This document shows positions 24,750-36,398 of a DNA stretch of 64,000 nt, piece after piece. The notes under the pieces are model-generated. The model saw only the letters and a list, made by a program, of their open reading frames with translations, did no database searches and had not been told where the DNA came from. Within the stretch, counting starts at the first letter, position 1. Every line of letters starts with the position of its first letter. This DNA comes from Ophiostoma sp. CBS 140.51 (lineage: Eukaryota; Ascomycota; Sordariomycetes; Ophiostomatales; Ophiostomataceae): the NCBI GenBank assembly GCA_029298735.1, contig JANSLP010000167.1, positions 1 to 64,000 of the forward strand. Direction: 5' to 3'. Made by a program: the position numbers and the translations under genes.

Positions 24750-25508
24750 ACAGATGGAACAGGAGACAGGGCGACGACGCGATGGACTGCATTTACTTAG
24801 GCATACCTGGATATGGATGGCGTTTACGGATTTACATATGGCAATACTACTCTGGAGGGCACATAATACATGCTTTTCGTATGTTTTGATTCAAAATTCA
24901 AAATTGTTATATTTCATGCTACAAAGGAAAATAAAGTGTTTGATCCAGGAGAGACTTTCCCAGTCCACTTGGACAGTCCAAGTCCCCCTCCCCAATCGTA
25001 CAAGCAAGCATAAGAGATGCCGGCCATTCAAAAATAAGGTGTTTGCGGCCCCTGGAAACAAAACAAGACGCAGTCGCCGGCAGATGATGCATTGGGAGAA
25101 CGAAGCCAAAAAGCGCTCCTCTTCAAATTAAGAGAGGAACATGGCGTCAAGCAAGCAAAAAGAACCAACAAAAATGCCGTGGAGCCCCCCCCCAGGTCCT
25201 GTAAAGAAGAAAGGAGATGCAAGGGGAGTTTGGAGATAAAAAAAGATGCGTATATAAAAGAACAAGGGGTGGCCGAGGAGAGTAAAACAGAAAGAAATAT
25301 GTTGTGCTGTTTCGTAGTCATATCATGCTGAGATGTGGATCATTACTTTGGTGCTGGTGTGTAGTTGGGGGTGTGGTGTGGTGTTGTGTATGGTGTGTAA
25401 AGTGTGTGGTGTTTGTTCGCGGACATCCCGCTTCGTCTCCTTCCTCTCCCACCGGGCTATTCCTCGTCATACGTGGGCATGCTGCCATATGCGCATATAT
25501 CCGCTACC
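24750..25508. other. Convergent intergenic region DAD1/RHO4
   Basis: This holds the 3' flanks of two converging genes. No domain-bearing frame was seen. GTGTGG-rich microsatellite-like sequence lies at about 25360-25412. Confidence 0.6.
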
Positions 25509-26534
25509 CTACAAGGGGATGCAGCGTCTTTTCTTCCGCTTCAGCGGCACACCGATCGGCATGTTGCCGTTGCCGCTGCTGAATGTGACACCGCCGCTGC
25601 CGGTGGTGGTGGAGTTGCCTGCAGCTGCGTTCTTGCCACTGCTGTTGGCCGCTGCCTGTGCCTCGAGATTTCTGCGGTCGTTGGCCACGACGGTGAGTAG
25701 CGCCTGCTCAAAGATCTCGTCGACACCCTTCATCTCTTTGGAGCTGCACTCCATGTACCCAGCACCCATCTTCTTGGCAACGGCGAGGCCCTGCTCGGTA
25801 GTCACGGGCGTCAGACCCTGCGTCTTGAGCATGTCGATGCACGTCTTCTTGAAACGCAGATCGGACTTGAGGCCGACCAGGACCAGGGGCGTGTACGGGC
25901 AGAAATGCAGGACTTCAGGATACCACTGTTGTCGTCAGTGGAGGGCATCAAAGAATAATTCATTAATGGAAAAGAGAGGCCTACCTTATCCATGACATTC
26001 TCGAGTGAGTTGGGGCAGTCAATGGCAAAGCACACAAAGATGAGGTCAGTCTCCGGGTACGACAGTGGCCGCAGCCGGTCGTACTCCTCCTGGCCAGCCG
26101 TATCCCACAGTGCCAGCTCGACCGTCTTGCCGGACGGCGGGTGTGTTGGGTAGGTGATGTAGTTTTCGAAGACGGTCGGGACGTATTTCTAGACTGTTAG
26201 TGGTTGTCTTTCTCGTCTGGATGCTCGTGGAGTGTCTCACCTCCGGGAAGTAGCCCTGGCTGTAGCTGATAAGCAGACAGGTCTTGCCGCAACCACCGTC
26301 GCCCACGACGACGATCTTCTTAGAGTACGTCGGAGGCTCCGTCATGTTGGTCATGGCAGTTGCAGACGACTCGCGGCCGGACGACGAAGAGGTTGTGCTG
26401 ATGGTGTTGCTGTCGCTTGTCCGCGCCGGCCGAGACTCGAGGCGGTCAGTTGTCGGCCGCCGCTGGATGCCGTATTCGTACGTGTTGTCGTGCGAGGATT
26501 GCTGGTAGTATGAGTTGCGGTATTGCGAAGACAT
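25509..26534 (-). CDS. RHO4: Rho-family GTPase Rho4
   Basis: A small GTPase expected to act at septa and the cell wall (septum formation, actin ring) as Rho4 does in filamentous fungi. Exons (minus strand) are 26534-26241, 26188-25985 and 25925-25509, with introns of 52 and 59 bp; the product is 304 residues. The N-terminal extension of about 70 Ser/Thr/Tyr-rich residues is typical of Rho4. G1 is GDGGCGKT (residues 78-85), switch I contains YVPTVFENY, G3/switch II is DTAGQEEYDRLRPLSYP, G4 is LVGLKSDLR and G5 is ECSSKEMKGVDEIFE. The tail carries a polybasic stretch and ends KRKKRRCIPL, so CIPL is the CAAX box; the final Leu predicts geranylgeranylation and the Pro is uncommon. It is divergent to elongin C, sharing a 917-bp upstream region. 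Confidence 0.93.
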
Positions 26535-27451
26535 GATGAGGCGAAAAGATGTACAAAAGAGGTTGTAAGAAGTGAAAAGAGCCTAAAAAAAAAAAAAAAG
26601 GTGAAAGCGCCGCCTCAGCGCAAAGACAGAAACTGTCGGGTCTGACTCTTTGCTTTTTGGGAAGCGTCACAGATTGCGATCGTGCGCTCTGGGAGTATTG
26701 ATGATATAATTGTCTGTTGGTGCTGTCGACCTTGTGGTCGTTGGCGAGAAAGAAGAAAAAGAAGGTGAAAAGGGCAAGGTCTCGATCGTCAGAAAGTGGC
26801 AACCGAAATGTCCACAAAATGCTTAATCGAAAAGGAAAGGAGAGAGATTTTCGGGTTTTCTCGAGAGGAATGAAGCAGTCTTGGAATTAAGAATGAAAGG
26901 AAAGAGCAGACGAGCGACAAAAGAGTCAAATGGAAAGAGCGAGTCTCCATGGCAAGAGCGAGCTTAAAGTGGTAAAGTTGACTTTTTGCCTGTTTCGTGT
27001 GTTGAAACGCACTGGAGGACGCGTTAGCCGGGCAACGGCCCGCGGTTGTTAGGGGGTGATCATTGGGCGATTGGCGTCCTGGCGTCATCCTTCTATTTTT
27101 GATGGACTGGACCGTGCACTCTGCTGACTACTCAACCGATAAGGCTGATAAGAGACTCACAAATTCACTAGCGCCATTCTGGCAACGCGTGAACATTAAA
27201 TCCCGTTACGATATTTAAATCGAAAACCTCTGCCGCCTTTTTCGTGTTTCTCTTTCACTTCTCCAACAACTCAACCTCACAACTTTTCCGCATCCGTCGC
27301 ACCAGCTTTCAAGACTTTGATTCCTGTCACCGTCTTTCAACCTTTGAAAAGCCCTTGGACCCAGTTCGTAGCAACTGCATCTAACCCCTCTTTAACCCCT
27401 CCATGAAAAGTTTTTCTTTCGCTCTCTTTTCTTCACATCTCCATCTTAACC
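26535..27451. other. Divergent promoter region RHO4/ELC1
   Basis: 917 bases between two start codons. The RHO4 side is purine-rich on the plus strand; the ELC1 side (27240-27450) is pyrimidine-rich on the plus strand. These are therefore the two leaders. No gene was seen. Confidence 0.65.
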
Positions 27452-28081
27452 ATGGCGAGTGAATACGTCACCCTCGTCTCCTCTGAGGGATTCGAGTTCG
27501 TCGTGATGCGTGCAGCCACCGATGTTAGCCCGGTCATCAAGCGTATGCTGGATCCCAAGAGCCAGTTTGCTGAGGCCAAGTCTGGTCGCTGCACGTTCCC
27601 TGAGATTAGGTATGTGCACTTTTTTTTTCGCTTCTTTTGCCCACATCGTTTACGCTGCCTGCCCTTCCCTTTGCTCTATCGCCTTCTGTGATGAATCAAG
27701 CAAAAGCTCAGTGAAAACTGTTCGAAAGAGCCGCTGGCAATATCGAATGCCTTCTGGTTCTACATGAAAGAAATATAAACCTACACTTGATCTGAGGCGT
27801 TTTCTTTTGTTCATGACCACACGCTACTACATTTCACATCGACGCACTCTTGATCAACTGCTAACATGTCTGCAGTGCTCCCATTCTTGAAAAGGTCACC
27901 GAATACTTTCAGTACTGGTACAAGAACCGTGACAAGGAGGATGTGCCCGATATCGACATCCCGACGGAGATGTGTCTGGAGCTGCTGATGGCGGCCGACT
28001 ACCTGGGCATGGACAGTAAGTTGTGGCATACATATCCTGTGATCAGATCGTGAGCTAACACACTCTACAGAGCTTGGTTGA
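27452..28081 (+). CDS. ELC1: Elongin C
   Basis: A Skp1-fold adaptor of elongin-cullin ubiquitin ligases; in yeast it works with Ela1 and Cul3 on stalled RNA polymerase II. Exons are 27452-27609, 27876-28015 and 28071-28081, with introns of 266 and 55 bp; the product is 102 residues, the usual length. The N-terminus MASEYVTLVSSEGFEFVV matches the first strand-helix unit of the family. SAPILEKVTEYFQYWYKN and LELLMAADYLGMD are the conserved C-terminal helices. The last exon adds only Lys-Leu-Gly. Failure to remove the last intron would instead add SKLWHTYPVIRS and stop. It is divergent to RHO4 and convergent with DBR1. Confidence 0.92.
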
Positions 28082-28824
28082 ACGCATAAAATACCTTCTC
28101 TTAAAGCCCTAATCCACCGTTTCCGGCCCATCGCTAACGATGGCTGACTTATTGGCCAACCGAGCCAGCTGTCATACATTTGCAGAACTCTGCCAGCTCA
28201 CACGCCTCCTGTCTATAGCCCGCAGTCAGGCTATTCGACGCATCGAAATGCGTGCCTTTTCACGTGTTGGCACGGCACTTTCCTCGATCATGACTTCTAC
28301 TTTGAAAGGACGACACCCAACTCTTAGACAATCGTTTCCCGCTGAATAACCTGCTGCTCTATCTCGCCGCTATGTGCTTTGGAGATTACGAGCGAGCTTT
28401 CTGACCAGCAATTCACAATTACAATTCACCACTGATCACGCTTTCAACTGTGCAGGCACTTCGGCCGGCGCTGGCTTCGGCTGGTTGTCTGCTTTGGTGT
28501 GTCTGCCGCGTGGTTGGTGGGAGATTAAACTCCAGTCCCCCACACTCTGCTTGTCTCCTTTGCCCGTGGGGATCTCGCTTTTACGAAAGGGACACATCTA
28601 TTATATCCATATTTGAATGAGATGTTATGATGCCTCCTGGGGTCTAGGGCAATATGCTCACATTTGTGTTTGTTTTTATCAAATAAACATTTATGAAAGA
28701 GTAACACTTTATTTATTGCCGTGCCCATTTCATTCATACCACCCTTTTGTGCTTCAAATGCAAATGTGAACCACAACACCTCCTAAGCAGCACATACATA
28801 ACTTTTGTAAACGTTCATCAATGC
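28082..28824. other. Convergent intergenic region ELC1/DBR1
   Basis: 743 bases between two stop codons. Short frames only, with no domain. The stretch at 28640-28740 is AT-rich, as expected of 3' processing signals. Confidence 0.6.
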
Positions 28825-30783
28825 CTAGTAGAAACCTCTTCCACGTCCACGGCCACCTCTGAATCCGCCTCCGCGGCCACCGCCCCTGCCTCCTCTTCCT
28901 CTATAGCCACCTCCACCACCACCGTATCCACGGTTATCATCACCGCCGTACGGGTGCCGTGGCTCTGAAGCACCTGGCCCCTTCTGCTTCCGCTCGCCAC
29001 GCTCCTGCTTCGACGCATGCCAGATGTTGGGCACTTGGATCAGCTCACAAAACGTCGCCGTGTGCGGGTTCGTGTACTCGTTCGGCTGGCCCTTGGCAAA
29101 CGTCTCAGGCTGACCAGGTTCGGGTGCATGGACAGGCGCCGTAATCGCAAAGTCGTGCGGCACCGCCAGCTTGCCTTGCGCGACAATGTTCCCCTCCACC
29201 CAGGCACGCTCGGCATCAATGAGCGGGCGGTAGTGCGCCTCACCCTGGTCGGGCGGTACCGGCACGTCCCGCTCGCCGACCTTGAGGTCCTTGGCAAAGA
29301 CGCGTGTAATGGCAAGCCACTCTGGGTCGTACTCCAAACGGAAGCGGCCGACTTTGGGGGCAGACTCTGCATCGCCCTCGGTCGTTTCCTCGGTCTTCTT
29401 CTCCGACGGCTCGATGGTCGTGACTGGTGTGTTGGGGTCTGCCGGCCCAATCTCGCAAAGCTGCAGGAAATGCCGACCTGGCAAACACTTGTCGAGAGCC
29501 AAGAAGTTGACTTGTGTATTGGTGATTGTAACTGGGACCGGCTGTCCGGGTTTCAAATGTGACCGGAGCTGAGGCTGATTTTGTGAAGGTAGAGGACGTT
29601 GGAACGAGGCTGGCAGCTGGGCTAGAAGCTCGCTCGACACACCGTCAATATTGGAGATGTCTGCTGCTGGCTCTTCCTTCTTTTCACCCTCTTCCTGTCC
29701 CTTTAGTGCCTCCGCTTCTGGCTTCTTCTCGACCGGTACCGGGACAGTTGTAGTTTCGTCGTCGTCGTCGTCAAGGTCCAAGTCAATCTCATCCGGGTTA
29801 CCGGTGTCGGCTGTTTGTGTCGGTGGAGGAAGTAAAAGCGTATTTCTTGGGACGCTTGCAGCCCCCACGGCACTCTCCTCCTTGAGAGCCTGCTCTGTCT
29901 GTACCGTAGGCACTGTTTGATCAGGCTCCTCTGGCTCTGGCGGGTCAAACCGCTTGATGGCTGCAAATTTGCAGTGCATATGCGCCGAGAACCAGAACCG
30001 AGGGCGCAGTCGGTCCAGGACGTACTCGGCAGCCGTGTTGCCCAGCGTCCCGTCCATCGACTCCCGCCGGAAATGCGGCTTCATCCGGTACAGCTGCTCC
30101 TTGTCGCCGTGCCACTCAATCGCCCGTGGCCAGTCGTGGCTCATGCCAATATCGACAGGCTCGCGGATCTGTAGCAGCTTGCGCACGTCAAACTCACGCA
30201 CGTGATAAAAGCTCTTGATATCGTCTTGGCGGAAGGGGAGACGCTCATGGTGCGGCTTGCGGTAGTCCATGCCCTTCCAGATACCGCTCATGCCGGCCAG
30301 CCTCAAGGGGCCAAAACGAAGCACGTTGGCCGCGCCCCAGTAGTAAATGTTGGGCGCCACCCAGCCGCCGTAAAACAGCTCCCAGAGGTAGCCGGCCGCC
30401 TCGTGGTTGCCGCCAATAAATACAGTCAGGTAGGGTGCCTTGCGGTTGCCCGAGTAGTAGAGATGGAAGTCGCCCATGGCGCGGTACTTGGGCGGCACAG
30501 ACATGAGGTTGAGGTCCGCCGCGTTGCGTGTGGCTTGGAAGTCGCCGCCAATAATGAGAAGGTCGATGCCGTCCCACCCTCGCTGGGCGCAGGACGCGTC
30601 GACCGCACCGTAGATTGCATCGAGTGCACCATGGCCCTATGAGACGCATGAAAGTTAGCAAAAGCTGAGATGAGATGAGATGAGAAAATGATGAGCTCAA
30701 AAAAGAGCATGGAAAATACTCACACAGCCCTCAATGGCCACCCGCACACCTCCGACCTCCTGGAGGTCTAGTAAATCGGACAT
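28825..30783 (-). CDS. DBR1: RNA lariat debranching enzyme Dbr1 with RGG tail
   Basis: Hydrolyses the 2'-5' bond of excised intron lariats in the nucleus. Exons (minus strand) are 30783-30724 and 30636-28825, with an 87-bp intron (GCTAAC branch); the product is 623 residues. The metallophosphoesterase domain occupies residues 12 to about 245. It has EGC then GHG (the intron falls between the conserved Cys20 and the GHG metal-binding motif), GGDFQATRN, IGGNHEA, GGWVAPNIYY, MSHDWP and FSAHMHCKF. A lariat-specific C-terminal domain follows (PVTITNTQVNFLALDKCLPG), interrupted by an acidic Asp/Glu insert at about residues 325-375. The last 45 residues are a Gly/Arg RGG/RGR repeat ending GRGFY, suggesting added RNA affinity. 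This tail is absent from yeast and human Dbr1 as far as I know. It is divergent to xanthine dehydrogenase. Confidence 0.95.
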
Positions 30784-31770
30784 CGTGAGTTTTTGAAGCT
30801 TATTTCTGATACTCCCCTCATATCGGTGCAAATTGTTGAGTTCTTGAGGCTGGTTTTAAGTGTTTGTGATGTTGAGGCTCTGAATGTGAAACACGTGATT
30901 TTGAGGTGTAGATTCACGTGACGTCCATTTTGAGAATCTACACTCACTGCACCTGTGAGTCAACAGTGACTCACGATGCAGCGCGAATCCTTTAAAAGAG
31001 GAGATTTGAAGCGATACTTTCAAATTCTTTGTTAAAAATGGAGAAGATCCTATATAAACTCTCATTTTATGTTGACCGTCGGTGTGCTGTGACTACATAT
31101 GCATGGTCGTGTCACGGTTGGCCTCAATTTAGTTCAGCCGATTTGAGTGAGATCTCAACGGATGAGAAAGGACATAACATGGACAAAAGTTTTTGAAAAA
31201 ATTGTAAAAAAGTGAAAATGAATAAAGCGGAGCAGTGCGGGTTTCCTTATGCCCATCCTCTCATGTAAATGTAAAGAAACGGGTTGTCTGAACCTCATCT
31301 CACTTGGCAGGCAGCTTTTCGACAGCTTCCCCTTAAGGATTAATGCCATGCAACCAATAAACAAACACGGAATAACAATTGTCGAATCGAAATAGATTTA
31401 AATCCAAGGAAGTGAGCTTAAAATTCGCAGCCAAGCTCGTGTCTGGAGAAACGCAGTTGAAAGAAAGCTCGATCCCTTGATAGCGGAGACTTCCACCAAC
31501 GCCTCAAGTGTCTCAAAGTGCCATAATGCGGGGAAGCTGGCCAGACTGGTCCGCCGCTGGGCGCCGGATGCCGACGGTGGCTCTTTCCTTTGCAGCCCGT
31601 TCTGCTGACGGTCTCTGTATTTCCACGGCCGAAATGCTGCCAGGAGGTACATTCTCGACAGAGGTCACATGGACCTGTCCACCCAAAAATGGCAGTCGCG
31701 AACTATGGCACACCACCACCACTATGTACAAACCACTGGTCTGGCTCGCCCGCCTGGTTCTCCTCTCCGC

Positions 31771-31994
31771 TTATCTGGGCCAAGCTGTGTGCAACCAACG
31801 GGCGCCGACAGATCTGCAGGCGAAACTCTCAACGTCCGCACTTGGGTCTTTTGTATTGGGTAGGCCTGCATTTCGTACTTGATTGAAGTTGTTGGTCGTG
31901 CTTTCCTCTTTTCTCGATCTTACCACTTCCTGTTTTCTTTTATCGTGTAAAGGGAAGTTACGATTGCGCAACTGTCTCATCGCTCCTTCTTATC
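31771..31994. promoter_or_regulatory. GATA-factor candidate sites upstream of XDH
   Basis: TTATC, the reverse of GATAA, occurs at 31771-31775 (as TTATCT, fitting HGATAR), 31940-31944 and 31990-31994. Purine-catabolic genes of moulds are commonly under AreA/NIT2 nitrogen control through GATA sites, so these are plausible, but such short motifs are frequent by chance. No clear UaY-type TCGG-N6-CCGA site was seen. Confidence 0.3.
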
Positions 31995-32059
31995 GACGTT
32001 GCTTCTGCCAAAGCTAGAAGGGGCTACCAACAGCCCAAAGTCTATTACCCCTGCCGACT

Positions 32060-32065
32060 TATAAA
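32060..32065 (+). promoter_or_regulatory. TATA-like box of the xanthine dehydrogenase gene
   Basis: TATAAA in the context GACTTATAAACGG, 73-78 bases before the predicted ATG. Confidence 0.4.
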
Positions 32066-32137
32066 CGGTGACAGCTGGCTCGACCTCAACGACATCACCA
32101 TATCCAGGCAACATATACCGCCCATTTTGTCTTTACA

Positions 32138-35100
32138 ATGGCTCCTGGTGCCATCTCGCCGGAGCGCGGCCCCTACGATGCTGTGGGCAGCCTTACAACG
32201 ACATTCGACGACACTCTCCGCTTCTATCTGAATGGTACGCGGGTCGTCCTCGACGAGATTGACCCAGAGCTCACTCTGCTCGAGTATTTGCGGGGAATTG
32301 GATTGACAGGAACGAAGCTGTAAGTGGGCCAGTCTGATATCAGTTGTACATATCGCCTATCACGGACAATACTAACCATACTCTAGAGGCTGTGGTGAGG
32401 GCGGCTGCGGTGCGTGTACGGTCGTCGTCAGCCAGTACAACCCGACTATAAAGTCCATCTACCATGCCAGCGTCAATGCTTGTCTGGCACCGTTGGCGAG
32501 TGTTGACGGAAAGCATGTCATTACAATCGAGGGCATCGGCAATGTGAAGAGCCCACATCCCGCACAGGAGCGGGTGGCACGCGGAAACGGCAGTCAGTGC
32601 GGTTTCTGCACACCAGGTATCGTCATGAGCTTGTATGCCCTTCTTCGCAACAACGATCGCCCCACAGAGCACGATATTGAAGAGGCCTTTGACGGCAATT
32701 TGTGCCGGTGCACCGGGTACCGTTCGATCCTAGACTCAGCACAAACGTTCAGCATCAACGCCACCTCTGGCTGCATCAAGACCAAGTCAAATGGAGGAAG
32801 CGGTTGCTGTATGGACGGAAAAGAGAACGGTGGTGGCTGCTGCAAAGACAACAAGGAGAGCAACGGCGACCAACCCATCAAACGGTTCACACCACCGGGA
32901 TTCATCGAGTACAACCCCGACACGGAGCTCATCTTCCCACCGGCATTGAAGAAGCACAAGTTCCAACCCCTGGCCTTTGGCAACAAGCGGAAACGGTGGT
33001 ACCGTCCAGTGACCTTGGACCAGCTACTCGAGATCAAGAGCGTGTACCCACAGGCCAAGATTATTGGCGGCAGCTCAGAGACACAGATCGAGATTAAGTT
33101 CAAGGCCTTCAACTACCCGGTATCCGTCTTTGTCGGCGACATTGCCGAGCTGCGACAGTACGCCTTCAGCGACGACTACCTCACCATCGGTGGCAACGTC
33201 ACACTGACCGACCTCGAGCACCTTGCCGGGCAGTCGGCCACACAATATGGCCCTGCTCGTGGACAAGTGTTTGCTGCCATCAACAAACAACTCAAGTACT
33301 TTGCTGGACGCCAGATTCGCAATGTCGGCACACCGGCTGGCAATCTGGTGACGGCGTCGCCCATCTCCGATCTCAACCCTGTTCTTGTGGCCGCGGAAGC
33401 CGTCATTGTCGCCAAGGCCAAGGACACATCCGACCCAACCGGCGTTGCTGTTGCAGACATTGAGATCCCCATGTCCGGCTTCTTCCAGGGCTACCGACGC
33501 ACAGCTCTACCAAACGAGGCAGTTCTGGCCGCCATCCGCATCCCCATCACTCCTGCCAAGCACGAGTACTTCCGTGCCTACAAGCAGGCCAAGCGCAAGG
33601 ACGATGACATTGCTATTGTGACGACAGCCATGCGGATCCGTCTTGATGCAAACGGTGTCATCGAGCAGTGCAACCTAGTCTACGGTGGCATGGCACCAAC
33701 AACTGTGTCGGCCAAGACAGCCAATGCGTTCCTTGTTGGCCGTAAGTTTGCCGAGCTGGAGACTGTCGAGGGAGGCATGAATGCTCTTGAGAAGGACTTC
33801 AACCTTCCCTTCTCTGTGCCGGGTGGCATGGCATCGTACCGGAAGGCTCTCGCCCTTAGCCTTTTCTACCGTTTCTACAACGAGGTCATGACTGAGCTAA
33901 ACGGTGAAGGCGCCGTTGATGGAGTTGACGGTATCCACAGCAAGAATCACTTTGACAGACAGGCCGTCGAGGAACTCGAGAGAGTAATCTCCACGGGTGA
34001 GACTGACAATGATGCCGCTGTTGACTATGCCCAAGAAATTGTCGGCAAAGCCAACCCTCATCTGGCTGCACTCAAGCAAACGACAGGTGAAGCCCAGTAC
34101 ACGGACGATATGCCGCCAATGAAGAATGAACTTCACGGCTGTCTCGTTTTGTCGAAGAAGGCCCATGCACGTATTTTGAGTATCGACTACGAGACCGCCC
34201 TCGATCTGCCGGGAGTTGTCGAAATTATTGACCGCAAGCACATGCCCAACGACGCAGCAAACCATTGGGGTGCTCCCAACTTTGACGAAGTGTTCTTGGC
34301 GGAAGACGAGGTACACACAGTTGGCCAGCCGATCGCCATGGTTTTGGCGACCTCACCAGCTCGTGCCGCCGAGGGTGCCCGGCTTGTCAAGATCGAATAC
34401 GAAGAACTCCCTGCCATCTTCACCATGGAGGAGGCCATCGAGAAAGAGAGCTTCTTCAACTTCCACCGTGAACTAAAGCGGGGTGAAGAGGTGGACTCTG
34501 CCTTTGAGCGCTGCGACCATGTGTTCACAGGCACTGCACGTATGGGTGGACAAGAACACTTCTACCTCGAAACCAACGCTGCTGTTGCGATCCCGAAACT
34601 GGAAGACGGCGAGATCGAGATCTTCTCCAGCACCCAGAACCCGAACGAGGCACAGGCTTTCGCAGCACGCGTGTGTGGTGTGCAGGCCAACAAGGTTGTT
34701 GTCCGTGTCAAGCGCCTCGGTGGTGGTTTTGGCGGCAAAGAGACCCGGTCGATCCAGCTTGCCTCCATCGTGGCCCTGGCAGCACAAACCATGCGTCGTC
34801 CTGTGCGGTGCATGCTGACCCGCGAAGAGGACATGGTGACGTCGGGCCAACGCCACCCATTCTTGGGCAAGTGGAAGGTGGGCGTCAACCGCGACGGCAA
34901 GCTGCAGGCTTTGGACTTGCGCATTTACAATAATGCAGGCTGGACATGGGACCTGTCTGCTGCCGTCTGCGAGCGCGCCATTACGCACAGCGATAACTGC
35001 TACAACATTCCCAATGTGCGCATCCGCGGCCGCTTGTGCAAGACAAACACCATGTCTAACACTGCCTTCCGCGGCTTCGGTGGGCCACAGGGCTTGTTCA

Positions 35101-36398
35101 TTGCCGAAAGCTACATGTCGGAAGTGGCCGACCGGCTGGGCATGCCGGTTGAGCAGCTGCGGGCCATAAACATGTATAAGGATGGCGAGCTGACGCCCTT
35201 CAACCAGTCCATTACGGATTGGCATGTCCCGTTGATGTACGAGCAGCTGCAAAAAGATGTCGACTACAACAACAAGCGAGCCGCCGTCACCAAATTCAAC
35301 GAGGAGAACAAGTGGCGCAAGCGGGGTCTTGCGCTCATCCCGACAAAGTTTGGCATCTCGTTTACGGCGCTATGGCTCAACCAGGCTGGTGCCTTGGTGC
35401 ACATCTACCACGATGGGTCCGTTCTTGTGGCCCACGGCGGCACAGAGATGGGCCAGGGCTTACACACAAAGATGGTGATGATTGCCGCCCAAGCGTTAAA
35501 GGTGCCGCTGGACAGCGTGTTCATCAGTGAGACAGCCACCAACACAGTCGCCAATGCTTCAGCCACTGCTGCATCAGCGTCGTCGGACCTGAATGGATAC
35601 GCCGTCTACAATGCCTGCGAGCAGCTCAATAACCGTCTAGCTCCCTACCGTGAGAAATTGGGCGAGGGAGCATCGATGAAGGACTTGGCACATGCCGCCT
35701 ACTTTGACCGTGTCAACCTGTCGGCGCAAGGATTCTACAAAACGCCAGAGATTGGCTATTCCTGGGACGAGAATAAGGGCAAGATGTTCTTCTACTTTAC
35801 TCAGGGCGTAGCCGCTGCCGAGGTCGAGCTGGATACATTGACAGGCACCTGGACATGCCTCAAGGCGGACGTCCTGATGGATGTCGGCCGCACAATCAAC
35901 CCAGCCATTGACTACGGCCAGATCCAGGGTGCATTTGTACAGGGCATGGGACTATTCACAATGGAGGAGAGTCTGTGGCTGCGTAACGGGCCTATGGCCG
36001 GCCACATGTTCACGCGTGGTCCTGGTGCCTACAAGATTCCCGGTTTCCGTGATGTGCCACAGGTGTTCAATGTGCAGCTCCTCAAGGGTGTCGAGTGGAA
36101 GGAGCTGCGCACGATCCAGCGCAGCCGTGGCGTCGGCGAGCCGCCGCTATTCATGGGCAGTGCGGTCTTCTTTGCCATCCGAGACGCCCTCAAAGCCTCC
36201 CGGGCCCAGTACGGCGTTGTGGCGAAGACAGTCGATGACGAGGCTGGCAAGGAGGATCTCGACAACGACCAAGGCCTCCTGAGTTTGGAAAGCCCGGCAA
36301 CACCCGAGCGCATCCGCCTGGCCTGTGTCGACCCAATCATGGAGCGGGCGCGTGTAAAGGCCAAGCCGGGGGAGGAGAGCTTCTTTATCTACATCTAG
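32138..36398 (+). CDS. xdh: Xanthine dehydrogenase (molybdo-flavo-iron-sulfur enzyme)
   Basis: Oxidises hypoxanthine and xanthine to urate with NAD+, the entry to purine use as nitrogen source. Exons are 32138-32319 and 32387-36398 (67-bp intron); the product is 1397 residues, close to Aspergillus HxA. The first 2Fe-2S cluster uses Cys63, Cys68 and Cys71 in GCGEGGCGACTV. The second uses Cys132, Cys135, Cys167 and Cys169 (QCGFCTPG and CRCTGY). The FAD domain contains KIIGGSSETQIEIKFK and the flavin motif RNVGTPAGNLVTASPISDLNP. The molybdopterin half has GGGFGGKETRS, Glu784 in GGQEHFYLET, Arg956 in FRGFGGPQG and catalytic Glu1312 in GVGEPPLF. This residue set favours XDH over aldehyde oxidase. 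Between the Fe-S and FAD domains is a linker with two Cys-Cys pairs amid Gly/Lys/Asn (residues about 185-215). No peroxisomal tripeptide is seen. Confidence 0.97.

Larger units (their letters stand above)
30784..32137. other. Divergent promoter region DBR1/XDH
   Basis: 1354 bases. A 124-codon frame at 31508-31882 has no recognisable domain and is not called. The part nearest XDH holds TTATC (GATAA) elements and a TATA-like box, listed separately. Confidence 0.55.

Noticed and set aside
31508..31882. 124-codon frame upstream of XDH
   Set aside because: No domain, overlapped by two other frames on both strands, within a promoter region.
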